Shown: one piece after another, positions 6,110 through 14,819 of the stretch | Layout: every line of letters begins with the position of its first letter | Position numbering within the stretch: the stretch's first letter is position 1 | NCBI GenBank assembly: GCA_910589155.1 | Contig: CAJURY010000001.1 | Span: 248,001 to 312,000 of the forward strand | Direction of reading: 5' to 3' | DNA: 64,000 bases | Source: an uncultured Oscillospiraceae bacterium | GTDB lineage: Bacteria; Bacillota; Clostridia; Oscillospirales; Oscillospiraceae | The notes under the pieces: generated by a model | Told to the model about the DNA's origin: nothing | The model's database searches: none | Seen by the model: the letters and a program-made list of their open reading frames with translations, nothing else | Program-made: the position numbers and the translations under genes

Positions 6110-6513
6110 AACCACTCCTAAACGGAGTGCCTCCTTTCGCTGCATTTTGACAACTGAATATACAGGCACTAAGGACTTTATTTCTGATGATAGCCCGAAG
6201 GAGGGTACGCCATAACCTCTCTTTTATGAGAGCAAGCGAGAACTCCCGTCCTGAAACTCGGACTGCTACCGAGCTTGGCAATGACAGTCAGAATGATAAT
6301 GATACTTCCGTAAGCGGCTGGCGGAGAACCCGGCAGAGGTGAAATCCCTATGATACGGTGCAGCTCACCGTAGCCTTAGTGCTTCCCACAAGGGCAGACT
6401 GTGTAAACGGTCTGCCCTCCGCAGGGGTAGTTGAGAACAAATACTGCGGCTGATACATAGCCGACTTTATATAAGAACGGTTATGAATACAACGAAAGGA
6501 GGAAAAGCGCAAG
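6110..6513 (+). other. structured untranslated leader of parA
   Basis: About 400 bases without a credible ORF, carrying several local hairpins: CACTCC/GGAGTG (6113-6129), CTCTC/GAGAG near 6214, ACGGTG/CACCGT (6355-6371) and an 8-bp GGGCAGAC/GTCTGCCC (6392-6417). A TTGAGA-17-TACATA promoter-like pair lies at 6431-6459 and AGGAGG stands 11 bases before parA. Position and GC-rich folding suggest a regulatory leader or transfer-related site of the element. No named RNA family is recognised. Confidence 0.4.
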
Positions 6514-7266
6514 ATGTCAAACTGTAAAACCATAGCGATATGCAATCAAAAGGGCGGCGTGGGTAAAACCACTACGGCGGTCAATCTCGGTATCGGTCTT
6601 GCTATGCAGGGCAAAAAGGTACTCCTTGTGGACGCTGATCCGCAGGGAGATTTAACGACCTGTCTCGGCTGGCAGGACACAGACGAGTTACCAATTACGA
6701 TCTCGGATAAGCTGCTTTCCGTTATAACGGATAAGAATGAAAATCCGTATGGCGGCATACTCAGGCACGAGGAAGGCGTGGATTTAGTACCGTCTAATCT
6801 TGAATTATCGTCAATGGAAATGAGCCTTGTCACCGCTATGTGCAGAGAAATGGTAATGAAAAGCTACCTGAGCGAAATCAAAGACAGCTATGATTATGTT
6901 CTCATAGACTGTATGCCTTCGCTCGGTATGATTACCCTGAACGCTCTCACAGCGGCGGACAGCGTGATTGTACCCGTTCAGGCTCAGTATCTTCCGGCGA
7001 AAGGAATGACGCAGCTTCTAACGACTATATCCAATGTGAAGCGTCACTCAAACCCGCAGCTTAATATTGACGGTATTCTCCTAACCCTTGTGGACGGGAG
7101 AACAAACCTTGCCAAAAGCACCGTAGACGCATTGCGGGAGCAGTTCGGAAGCCATATCCGCATTTACCGCACAACCATTCCCATTGCCGTAAAAGCCGCA
7201 GAGGTAAGCTCAAAGGGCAAGAGTATTTATGCCTATGAGCCAAACAGCACGGTGTCTAAGGCTTAG
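6514..7266 (+). CDS. ParA-family partition ATPase, C-terminally clipped
   Basis: A 250-residue ParA/Soj-type ATPase of the kind carried by Tn1549-like conjugative elements. The deviant Walker A (KGGVGKTTT, residues 13-21), the DADPQGD switch and a hydrophobic Walker B (YVLIDCMPS) are intact. It normally helps segregate or stabilise the circular form of the element. The protein stops abruptly after ...NSTVSKA, where relatives continue for about 20 more residues. At that point the DNA joins a racemase fragment, so a deletion clipped the gene. No parB or relaxase remains in the window, so function is doubtful although the ATPase core is whole. Confidence 0.8.
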   Translation: MSNCKTIAICNQKGGVGKTTTAVNLGIGLAMQGKKVLLVDADPQGDLTTCLGWQDTDELPITISDKLLSVITDKNENPYGGILRHEEGVDLVPSNLELSSMEMSLVTAMCREMVMKSYLSEIKDSYDYVLIDCMPSLGMITLNALTAADSVIVPVQAQYLPAKGMTQLLTTISNVKRHSNPQLNIDGILLTLVDGRTNLAKSTVDALREQFGSHIRIYRTTIPIAVKAAEVSSKGKSIYAYEPNSTVSKA

Positions 7267-7759
7267 TGCAACAGACAGAGCATATATAGAAATTGACCTG
7301 AACAATTTAGAACATAATGTACGAGCATTAAAAAAAGCAATGCCACCGAAATGCAAACTGATGGCGGTTGTGAAAGCGCAAGCATACGGACACGGAGCAT
7401 ATGAAATCTCAACTTATCTTGAGAAAATCGGAGTTCGAGCGTTTGCTGTTGCAACAATAGATGAAGGCATTAAACTTAGACAATACGGTATTCGCAGTGA
7501 AATACTTATACTTGGATATACAAGCGTATATCGTGCTTCTGAATTGAAAAAATTTGATTTGACGCAAACCCTGATTAGCTATGAATATGCCAACGCTTTG
7601 AATAAGCAGGGTGTTATGGTAAAAGCTCATATCAAAATAGATACGGGTATGCACCGACTTGGTATACCGAGCGACGCGTTTTCAGATGTAAAAAAGGTTT
7701 TTGCAATGAAAAACATCAATGTGTGCGGCGTATTTACACATTTATGTTGCTCGGATAAC
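7265..7759 (+). pseudogene. fragment of a VanT/alanine-racemase-type PLP domain
   Basis: This frame encodes the N-terminal part of a fold-type III racemase domain: AYIEIDLNNLEHNV, then the PLP-lysine motif VVKAQAYGHG, ATIDEGIKLRQYGI and HIKIDTGMHRLG. The text resembles the serine/alanine racemase domain of VanT proteins from vanG-type clusters, but a catabolic or biosynthetic Alr is not excluded. It has no start codon or ribosome site of its own, no membrane domain, and loses the second half after THLCCSDN. The left junction is at the clipped parA and the right junction runs tail-to-tail into a sigma-factor fragment. It is not functional. Confidence 0.7.
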
Positions 7760-7990
7760 TTCCTTTCCCAACACAAGAAATACGGTCGGCTTGTCCTGCT
7801 TTTCAAAATAACTGTCCATAGCAGACGGTTCAAAATATCGTTCTGACATCAGATAGTCAAGGGATATTTCTCTTGCTTCTTTCCGCTTCAAATCCCGCCA
7901 TGCGTTCATGGCTTCATGGCGCAGGACAATCTTACAGAACGCATGAAACGCATATTCGATATGCTCCATGAACTGTTCAGAATATCTCAT
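7757..7990 (-). pseudogene. truncated conjugative-element sigma-70-like regulator
   Basis: The frame begins well (GGGGGTGAG site, ATG at 7990) and encodes about 78 residues typical of the small sigma-like proteins of Tn916/Tn1549-type elements, including HEAMNAWRDLKR and MDSYFEKQD. Relatives are about 140 residues; here the region 4 helix-turn-helix is missing because the sequence switches at about 7757 into the inverted racemase fragment. The open frame ends at 7742. Without region 4 it cannot bind -35 DNA. Confidence 0.6.
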
Positions 7991-7996
7991 TTTCTC

Positions 7997-8153
7997 TCAC
8001 CCCCTTTCTTCCCAGTAGGGGGCTATTACAACAAAAACCCATGCAGAATATATCCGCATAGGTTCTTGGGTAAGCAGAATATCCCGTTCCACAAGACAGG
8101 ATTTTTTTAACAAGTCAATGACCTGCGGTTTTTTGATATATTTTCAGATTCAT
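7997..8153 (-). pseudogene. frameshifted small gene upstream of the sigma fragment
   Basis: AGGAGG eight bases before an ATG at 8153 opens a frame (MNLKIYQK) that dies after 12 residues. Skipping one base in the run of six A reopens a frame of about 42 residues (KPQVIDLLKKS ... APYWEERG) that stops seven bases before the sigma-like start. I infer one small gene with a homopolymer indel. The family is not recognised. Confidence 0.35.
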
Positions 8154-8210
8154 GGCGGCTACCTCCTTTAACCGCCATATCCCTTGCATTAGAGATATTT
8201 CTCTCTTCTG

Positions 8211-8246
8211 AAAAAACGGCGGCTTTGATTTCTCAAAAGTCGCCGC
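8211..8246 (-). terminator. terminator reading leftward
   Basis: On the minus strand an imperfect CGGCGACTTTTG / CAAAGCCGCCG hairpin is followed by TTTTTT. A second long imperfect hairpin (TATCTGC ... GCAGATA, about 8267-8315) lies beside it. Confidence 0.55.
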
Positions 8247-8366
8247 GTATGAGCGCATGAAAAAGTATCTGCTAGACGACGGCTTTTTTCTTTTGCCGTC
8301 GTGCGGCAGATATTTTCAAATATTTAAAGTATTGTGTAAACTATCTCATTGCCATTTAAGATACAT

Positions 8367-8624
8367 TCAAAAGACATGCTTAATGGATAGTATAAGCAGT
8401 ATGCAGGTAGTGATTATTAACAAGGCTGTCAATATAAGTCCAACATTCAATTTGGTTTTAGACTTTATCTGATTAGTTTCCATTAAATGAGCGTGCCTTA
8501 AAGCTGTAATAACAGGTTTGTATAAAATCATGGTCATCGCTACATTCAAACCGCCCTTAATCAAGTTAAAAGGCAGAAAAGCCGGAATCAGCAGTTCGAC
8601 AACCGCCTCTCTTGGATAGCTCAT
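8367..8624 (-). pseudogene. C-terminal fragment of an ECF transporter S component
   Basis: The 85-residue frame contains FLPFNLIKGGLNVAMTMILY, resembling the last two helices of RibU-like substrate-binding subunits of ECF vitamin transporters, then a further hydrophobic helix. Family members are 180-200 residues with six spans, so more than half is missing at the 5' side. No ribosome site fits the first Met. It is another broken piece in the element remnant. Confidence 0.5.
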
Positions 8625-8673
8625 ATAAAGATGTAAAGATCGGTACGACTTGAGCTTTGGGACAGACTGCCGC

Positions 8674-8844
8674 TTACTTTTTAGTATTTTTCTTATCTCT
8701 GCAATGATTTTTCAATTGCTCCATCTGGTCGTTATCTTCTATCTCTATTTCTTTAGACGTTTTACACTTATCTGCTCCTACTAGCAGTAAATATATAAAA
8801 ATTGTAATTATCAACATATCTATCAGTAAAATTTTCGTAATCAT
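8674..8844 (-). CDS. small single-span membrane protein, 56 aa
   Basis: AAGGAA seven bases before the ATG at 8844 opens a 56-codon frame: one N-terminal membrane helix (residues 4-23, MLIITIFIYLLLVG) and a charged, Lys/Glu/Asp-rich cytoplasmic tail ending KNTKK. Base composition is AT-rich like the neighbouring fragments. I do not recognise the family. The intact frame with a good start makes it the only plausible unbroken gene between parA and tRNA-Thr. Confidence 0.5.
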   Translation of the reverse strand: MITKILLIDMLIITIFIYLLLVGADKCKTSKEIEIEDNDQMEQLKNHCRDKKNTKK

Positions 8845-8945
8845 TATTCAGTTTCCTTCAAGTTAGAGTAGTAGTTTTTCGTGTCCCTCTCCAAGGACGT
8901 GCGCGTTATGACGCTGCCTCCACATAAAGCGTTCCATCCATAAAA

Positions 8946-8992
8946 TAAAAAAAGTCAAAATTACTCTTTTTCGTAAATTTGACTTCTTTTTA
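8946..8992. terminator. AT-rich bidirectional hairpin
   Basis: AAGTCAAA pairs with TTTGACTT, flanked by A-runs on the left and TTTT on the right. The stretch 8845-9194 otherwise shows no gene or clear signal; it is AT-rich and probably the edge of the element remnant. Confidence 0.45.
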
Positions 8993-9194
8993 TGTACTTA
9001 TTACAATTTCATAGCTGATACCGCTTGTTGAATTGTTACTATATTTTCCAGTTCATATTATCATTTTTAATTTTGAAAGTTTGTCAAAGCGTGTAGTGCT
9101 GAAAAGCTTTTTCTTTTCCTTCCTATCATATTCAGCGAAGCATAATTGGTGCATCTCAATTGTTTGCACCCTTTATAACGGTTCTAAATTGAAA

Positions 9195-9226
9195 AAGCGG
9201 TGGAAATCTGTTGATTTCCACCGCTT
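9195..9226 (-). terminator. terminator of tRNA-Thr
   Basis: GCGGTGGAAATC pairs with GATTTCCACCGC, with a T-run on the minus strand. It starts directly after the encoded CCA. Confidence 0.85.
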
Positions 9227-9227
9227 C

Positions 9228-9303
9228 TGGAGCTACTGGCCGGACTTGAACCGGCGACCTGCTGATTACGAATCAGCTGCTCTACCGACTGAGCCACAGT
9301 AGC
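9228..9303 (-). tRNA. tRNA-Thr (anticodon CGT)
   Basis: A full cloverleaf with acceptor GCTACTG/CAGTAGC, D stem GCTC/GAGC, anticodon stem GCTGA/TCAGC around loop TTCGTAA, T stem GCCGG/CCGGC and encoded CCA. It decodes ACG. Confidence 0.95.
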
Positions 9304-9321
9304 AAGCTTTATTACTGGGAT

Positions 9322-9350
9322 ATTATACCCGCAAATTCCCAGATTGTCAA
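9322..9350 (-). promoter_or_regulatory. promoter of tRNA-Thr
   Basis: On the minus strand: TTGACA, 17 bases, TATAAT, an exact sigma-A consensus about 19 bases before the tRNA. Confidence 0.85.
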
Positions 9351-9406
9351 CTGTTTTTTCCCAGAACTGGTCTGAAAAGCATGGATGGGAAAACATTCCC
9401 TAAAAT

Positions 9407-9435
9407 AGCCGCGCCAACTTCAAACTGGCGCGGCT
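9407..9435. terminator. terminator after polC
   Basis: AGCCGCGCCA and its exact complement across a 9-base loop, flanked by A/T-rich runs. It ends the pyrH-to-polC unit. Confidence 0.8.
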
Positions 9436-9440
9436 CATTT

Positions 9441-12400
9441 TTAAAACAGACTGACCTGACTGGTATCCGGCAGATCACCGAAAGCGCCGGCTGCCTTCAA
9501 GTTTTCAATGTGGGTTTTAGAAACTTTAGGGCAGGCTGCGGAGAATTCTTCAATGGAGATAAATTCCTTACCTTTTCTGCCGTCCATAATATCCCACGCC
9601 GCCGTTTCCCCAAGCCCTGTCACCGCTACAAAAGGCGGCAAAAGCTTCCCATCTTCAATCTGGAACTTCGTTGCATGAGAGCGGTAAAGACTCATAGGCG
9701 CGAAGGAAAAGCCCCGCAGATAAAATTCATAGCAGACCTCCAGGGTCGTCAAAAGATCCTCGTCCTTATCCGTAGCGTCCTCATTGCTGTCAATGGCTGT
9801 AATGTGTGCTTTGACCTGCTCGATGCCGTTGGTCATCATAGCGGCGTCAAAGCCGCCTTTCTGGCTGCGCCGGTAAAAATAAGCCGCGTAAAATGCCAGC
9901 GGCTCATGCACCTTAAACCAGGCGATTCGGAAGGCCATCATAACGTAGGCCACCGCGTGAGCCTTTGGGAACAGATACTTGATTTTTTTGCAGGAACCAA
10001 TGTACCAGTCCGGAACCCCCGCCGCAATCATTTCCGCCTCCGCGCCGTCTGGCAGTCCCCTTCCCTTTCGCACTGCCTCCATGATTTTAAAGGAACGCTT
10101 TTCCGGCATTCCGCATTTGATAAGATATAGCATAATATCGTCGCGGCAGCCGATGGCCTGATCGACGGTGGCGGTTTTGGAGGTGATGAGGTCTTTTGCG
10201 TTGCCCAGCCATACGTCCGTACCATGGGAAAAACCGGATAGGCGCAATAAAGTATCGAATCTGGTGGGCTGGGTGTCCATCAGCATTCCCCGCGTGAAGC
10301 GGGTATTAAACTCTGGAATCGCCACCGCGCCGGTGGGGCCTAAAATCTGGTCGTTTTCATAGCCCAGAACCTTGGAGGAAGTGAAAATGGACATGGTATC
10401 CTTATCGTCCAAGGGGATTTTTTTCGCGTCAATCCCCGTCATATCCTCCATCATGCGGATCATGGTGGGATCGTCGTGCCCCAGCATATCCAGCTTTAAA
10501 AGGTTTTCTTCCATGGAGTGATATTCAAAATGGGTGGTAATGGTATCCGCCGAAGGGTCGTCCGCCGGATGCTGTACCGGGCAAAAATCCCAGATTTCAT
10601 TTTCCTGGGGGATGACCACCAGTCCACCGGGATGCTGGCCGGTGGTTCGCCGCACGCCAACGCACCCAGCCGACAGGCGGTTTTCCTCCGCTTTGGACAC
10701 GGTTCTGTTCCGCTCTGCAAGGTATTTTTTTACATAGCCGAAAGCGGTTTTTTCCGCCACGGTGCCGATGGTACCCGCACGGAACACATGAGATTTTCCG
10801 AACATTTCCACACAGTAGGCATGGGCTTTCGCCTGATACTCGCCGGAAAAGTTCAAGTCAATATCCGGTACCTTGTCGCCGCCGAAGCCCAGGAAGGTTT
10901 CAAAAGGAATGTTGAACCCATCCTTTTCAAAGGCCGCGCCGCACTTGGGGCAAGCCGCGTCCGGCAAATCCGCGCCGCAGCCAAAGCCGTCTGGCACGTC
11001 AAAGGTGGTGAACTTACACGCCGGATTCGGGCAGCGATAGTGCGGCGGGAAAGAGTTAACCTCCGTAATGCCGGACATGTACGCCACAATGGAGGAACCC
11101 ACGGAACCACGAGAACCAACCAGATAGCCGTGCTCCAGAGAATTTTGCACCAGCTTCTGAGCGGACATATAAATCACGTCATAGTGGCAGCTAATAATGT
11201 CGTTCAGTTCCGTCTCCACACGTTTTGTAATCAGTTCCGGTGGATTTTCCCCATACAGCCGGTGCAGCTTGCCGTAGACCAGGGATTTTAAATCCTCCAC
11301 AGAATTTTCAATGGACGGGGCGAACAGATTGTGGGGGACAGGCCGCAGATTTTCGCACATATTGGCAATGAGATTGGTGTTTGTCACCACCACCTCATAA
11401 GCCTTTTCCTCGCCCAGATAGGAAAACTCTCTGAGCATTTCATCCGTGGTACGGAAGTACAAAGGATTGGGTCGATCGCAGTCCTCAAAGCCCTTGGTCG
11501 CCAGGAGAATATGCCGGTAAATTTCATCTTCCGGGTTTAAAAAATGCACATCGCCGGTGGCCACAACTGGCTTGCCCAGAGTTTCGCCCAAACGCACGAT
11601 GGTGCGATTGAAATTGCGCAGTTCTTCCTCTGTTTCCGCCATGCCCTTTGCCAGCATAAAGCGGTTGTTATCCAAAGGCTGAATTTCCAGAAAATCGTAG
11701 AAAGACGCAATGCGCTTTAGTTCGTCCTCGCTTTTGTTCGCCAGAATCGCCTGAAACAATTCGCCGGCTTCACAGGCGGAACCGATAATCAGACCTTCCC
11801 GCCATTGCAAAAGCTCGGACTTGGGAATCCGCGGCACGCGCTTAAAATAGTTCAGATTGCTATAAGAAATCAGCCGATAAAGATTGCGCAGACCAGTCTG
11901 GTTCTTGGCGAAGATAATAATATGCCGCGCATGACGGTCGCTGATTTTCCCCTTGGCTCGAAGCTCCGGCATAATGGGGTTGATTTCCTGAAGCCTGGTC
12001 AGCCCCCGTTCTTTCAGCATGTCGAAAAACCGCGCCATAATCAATCCGCAGGTCATGGCGTCGTCCGCCGCCCGGTGATGATTAAAATCTGGCAGACTCA
12101 AGGCGTTAGACACAATGTCCAGCTTGAATTTTGTGAGCTGAGGCATTAAATTCTGCGCCAGAATCAAGGTATCGGCATAGGTTGGCTTATAGTCAATTTT
12201 CTGTTTGCGGCAAGCGGCGGCAATGAAGCCCACGTCAAAATCTACGTTGTGGGCGACCAGGGTTCGCTTCCCGCAAAATTTCAGAAACTTCGGCAAGACC
12301 TCCTGCATGCTGGGCGCGCCTGCCAGCATTGCGTCGGTAATGCCCGTTAAATCGATGATTTTCGGCGTCAGCGCCCGGCCGGGGTCAACGAAACTCTGGA

Positions 12401-13757
12401 AGCGGTCAATTTCCTCGCCGTTTTTCAAAATCACCGCGCCGATTTCAATGATTTCGTCATGCTGGGCAGACAGGCCGGTGGTTTCCAAATCGAACGCCAC
12501 AAATTCATCGGCAAAATCCATATCGCCGCTTCCGTGTACCACAATCCGGTCGTCCACGTCGTTGACGTAGTACCCTTCCACGCCGTAGAGAATTTTTATA
12601 TTTTTGTCCGTTCCCGCGACTTTGGCTTTTGAGGCCGCTTTCATGGCGTCCGGGAAGGATTGGGCAACGCCATGGTCGGTAATGGCAATGGCCTGATGTC
12701 CCCAGGCCGCCGCCTGCTTCACCGCCGCGCCGGTATCTGTCAGCGCGTCCATGTTGCTCATGGTGGTATGCAAGTGCAGCTCCACCCGCTTTTGCGGCGC
12801 GGCGTCCTTCCGCTTGGGCGCGTCGCCTGCCATAATCGCAATCGGCTCCAGCACCATTTCGTTGTCAAAGCGGTTCATATTGGGTCTGCCCAGCACCCGC
12901 ACCCACGCCCCCGGTTTCGGGATCGCGGTCATAATCGCCTTGGCCTTCTCCGTGTCCCGCTCGGCAAAAAAGCGATTGACACGTAGAGAGCTGGTATTGT
13001 CTGTCATATCAAAATTGATGACCCAGGCATTCCGCTTTTTGAGTTCCTTATAGTCCAGCGAAAAAACCTTGCCTTGCACGCAAATAACGCCCATATCCAG
13101 CGTAACCTGCTGCAAAGGAACCGGCGCGTCTTTAAACGGCTTTCCGTAAATCACGTCGGAAGGCTGCTCTGGCGCGGAAGGCTTATCCTTTTTGACTGGC
13201 GCGGCAACCACTTCCTTGGGAAGCTGCTGGATGAGGCTCTCTTTGTGCTTTTCCATCTGGTCAAAGAGCGCCTGCCCTTCCAGATTGACGCCCGCTTCAA
13301 TGACAATGGATACATCCCTGTTAAAATGTGCCTTGATATAATTGCGCACCATGGGAACGCAAGCTTCCAGCTCAGCTTTCCCGTTTGCTTTCAGGCCAAT
13401 GGTAAGCTGGTCTTTTTCCCACCGCCAGCTTGCCCCAGCCAGAGACGCAATCGCCGGAGAATGCTGCGCCACAAAAAGCCATGCCAGTTCCTCCGGTTCA
13501 ATTTGCTCCAACGTATCTGAAGGAAAGGAAGCGTCCAGCAAAACCTGCCGCACGCCGTAAAGCTGCTGGAGTTGCCCTTCCGCTTCCTCCAGAATCCGCC
13601 GGGGCACATAGCGCTCCCCTTTCAGGAAAACGGAAATCCGCCGCTCCATAGGAACAATTTCCGCGTCTACAACACGCAAATCCGCCAGAAGCGCCTGCAA
13701 AGACGCTTCTGGCTGATAACAATGAAACATATCCAGAAAATGGATGTTCTCTTTCAT
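9441..13757 (-). CDS. polC: DNA polymerase III PolC (Gram-positive type)
   Basis: A 1438-residue replicative polymerase, full length for PolC. Order: N-terminal domain, OB fold near residues 225-315, a PHP domain (HLHTTMSNMDA near 335) interrupted by a 3'-5' proofreading exonuclease (FDLETTGLS near 430), then palm, fingers and duplex-binding regions. A four-Cys zinc module (CPNPACKF, CPKCGAAF) lies just before the catalytic PDIDLNFS palm motif. It replicates the chromosome with DnaE. AAAGGAG lies just before the start. It is the last gene after ispG, as in Bacillus, where proline tRNA ligase often separates them; that gene is absent here. Confidence 0.97.
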   Translation of the reverse strand: MKENIHFLDMFHCYQPEASLQALLADLRVVDAEIVPMERRISVFLKGERYVPRRILEEAEGQLQQLYGVRQVLLDASFPSDTLEQIEPEELAWLFVAQHSPAIASLAGASWRWEKDQLTIGLKANGKAELEACVPMVRNYIKAHFNRDVSIVIEAGVNLEGQALFDQMEKHKESLIQQLPKEVVAAPVKKDKPSAPEQPSDVIYGKPFKDAPVPLQQVTLDMGVICVQGKVFSLDYKELKKRNAWVINFDMTDNTSSLRVNRFFAERDTEKAKAIMTAIPKPGAWVRVLGRPNMNRFDNEMVLEPIAIMAGDAPKRKDAAPQKRVELHLHTTMSNMDALTDTGAAVKQAAAWGHQAIAITDHGVAQSFPDAMKAASKAKVAGTDKNIKILYGVEGYYVNDVDDRIVVHGSGDMDFADEFVAFDLETTGLSAQHDEIIEIGAVILKNGEEIDRFQSFVDPGRALTPKIIDLTGITDAMLAGAPSMQEVLPKFLKFCGKRTLVAHNVDFDVGFIAAACRKQKIDYKPTYADTLILAQNLMPQLTKFKLDIVSNALSLPDFNHHRAADDAMTCGLIMARFFDMLKERGLTRLQEINPIMPELRAKGKISDRHARHIIIFAKNQTGLRNLYRLISYSNLNYFKRVPRIPKSELLQWREGLIIGSACEAGELFQAILANKSEDELKRIASFYDFLEIQPLDNNRFMLAKGMAETEEELRNFNRTIVRLGETLGKPVVATGDVHFLNPEDEIYRHILLATKGFEDCDRPNPLYFRTTDEMLREFSYLGEEKAYEVVVTNTNLIANMCENLRPVPHNLFAPSIENSVEDLKSLVYGKLHRLYGENPPELITKRVETELNDIISCHYDVIYMSAQKLVQNSLEHGYLVGSRGSVGSSIVAYMSGITEVNSFPPHYRCPNPACKFTTFDVPDGFGCGADLPDAACPKCGAAFEKDGFNIPFETFLGFGGDKVPDIDLNFSGEYQAKAHAYCVEMFGKSHVFRAGTIGTVAEKTAFGYVKKYLAERNRTVSKAEENRLSAGCVGVRRTTGQHPGGLVVIPQENEIWDFCPVQHPADDPSADTITTHFEYHSMEENLLKLDMLGHDDPTMIRMMEDMTGIDAKKIPLDDKDTMSIFTSSKVLGYENDQILGPTGAVAIPEFNTRFTRGMLMDTQPTRFDTLLRLSGFSHGTDVWLGNAKDLITSKTATVDQAIGCRDDIMLYLIKCGMPEKRSFKIMEAVRKGRGLPDGAEAEMIAAGVPDWYIGSCKKIKYLFPKAHAVAYVMMAFRIAWFKVHEPLAFYAAYFYRRSQKGGFDAAMMTNGIEQVKAHITAIDSNEDATDKDEDLLTTLEVCYEFYLRGFSFAPMSLYRSHATKFQIEDGKLLPPFVAVTGLGETAAWDIMDGRKGKEFISIEEFSAACPKVSKTHIENLKAAGAFGDLPDTSQVSLF

Positions 13758-13771
13758 GGTTCTCCTTTGTG

Positions 13772-14809
13772 TTACAACTGATCGATATATGCAAACAGAG
13801 CAGGCAGCAACTGGTCATAGGGGAGCTTTTCCTTCAGTTCGCCCTTGACAAACAGTGCCCCGCAGCCATCGCCGCCGGCAATGCCCACGTCCGCTTCTCT
13901 GGCCTCTCCCGGCCCGTTGACCACGCAGCCCATCACGGCTACGGTAATATCCTTCTCACAGTTTTGCAGCGCCTCGTCCACCTGATTGACAAGACCAATG
14001 AGGTCAATGTTGGTTCGGCCGCAAGTGGGGCAGGAAATGATGTTCACGCCCCCAGGCCGCAAGCCGGCGGCTTTTAAAATCTGCTTCGCCGCAATCACCT
14101 CATGAACAGGGTCGGCAGTGAGGCTAACCCGAAGAGTATCGCCAATACCGCCAAGGAGCAGCGCGCCGATACCTACGGCGGATTTTATCATACCCATTTG
14201 CTCCGGCCCGGTTTCCGTCACGCCAATGTGCAGCGGATAGTCGCACTGGGCGCGAAATAGCCGGCATGCTTCCACCATGGTGGGCACCGTGGAGGATTTC
14301 ATAGAAACACAGGTATCGTAAAACCCATACTTTTCCAGCAGCGCCAAATGAGAAAACGCGCTTTCCACCAGGGCTTTTGCCGTAGGGTGGCCGTATTTTT
14401 CCAGCAGCTTTTTATCCAGACTGCCGCCGTTTACCCCAATGCGAATGGGAATATGCTTTTCCTTGCATACCTCCACCACAGCCTGTACCCGATCCTCCCC
14501 GCCAATGTTGCCGGGGTTGATGCGGATTTTCGCCGCGCCGCCCTCCACTGCTAAAATCGCCAGCTTATAGTCGAAATGGATATCCGCAACCAAGGGCAGG
14601 GGCGACTGCGCCGCAATTTCTTTGAAGCCTTTTGCCGCCTCCTGGTTGGGAACGGCAAGCCTTGCTATTTGGCAACCAGCGGCTTTTAGCTGCTCCAACT
14701 GATGCAGACTGCCGGCAACATCCGTGGTTTTGGTGTTCAGCATGGACTGAATCGACACCGGCGCGCCGCCGCCAATGGGGACGTTCCCCACAAGAATTTG
14801 TCTAGTCAT
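13772..14809 (-). CDS. ispG: 4-hydroxy-3-methylbut-2-enyl-diphosphate synthase
   Basis: A 345-residue IspG (GcpE) that converts MEcPP to HMBPP in the MEP isoprenoid pathway using a [4Fe-4S] cluster. The TIM-barrel part holds ADIHFDYKLAI and KIRINPGNIG; the C-terminal cluster ligands appear as ISCPTCGRTN and MGCVVNGPGEA. AGGAG seven bases before the ATG at 14809 sets the start, ten bases after the rseP stop; a longer frame upstream overlaps rseP and is not coding. With dxr in the same operon it shows the cell uses the MEP pathway. Confidence 0.95.
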   Translation of the reverse strand: MTRQILVGNVPIGGGAPVSIQSMLNTKTTDVAGSLHQLEQLKAAGCQIARLAVPNQEAAKGFKEIAAQSPLPLVADIHFDYKLAILAVEGGAAKIRINPGNIGGEDRVQAVVEVCKEKHIPIRIGVNGGSLDKKLLEKYGHPTAKALVESAFSHLALLEKYGFYDTCVSMKSSTVPTMVEACRLFRAQCDYPLHIGVTETGPEQMGMIKSAVGIGALLLGGIGDTLRVSLTADPVHEVIAAKQILKAAGLRPGGVNIISCPTCGRTNIDLIGLVNQVDEALQNCEKDITVAVMGCVVNGPGEAREADVGIAGGDGCGALFVKGELKEKLPYDQLLPALFAYIDQL

Positions 14810-14819
14810 ACGCAAGCTC

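Noticed and set aside
10518..11291. Long plus-strand frames across polC
   Set aside because: They are antisense shadows of a well-conserved polymerase, without start signals or homology.
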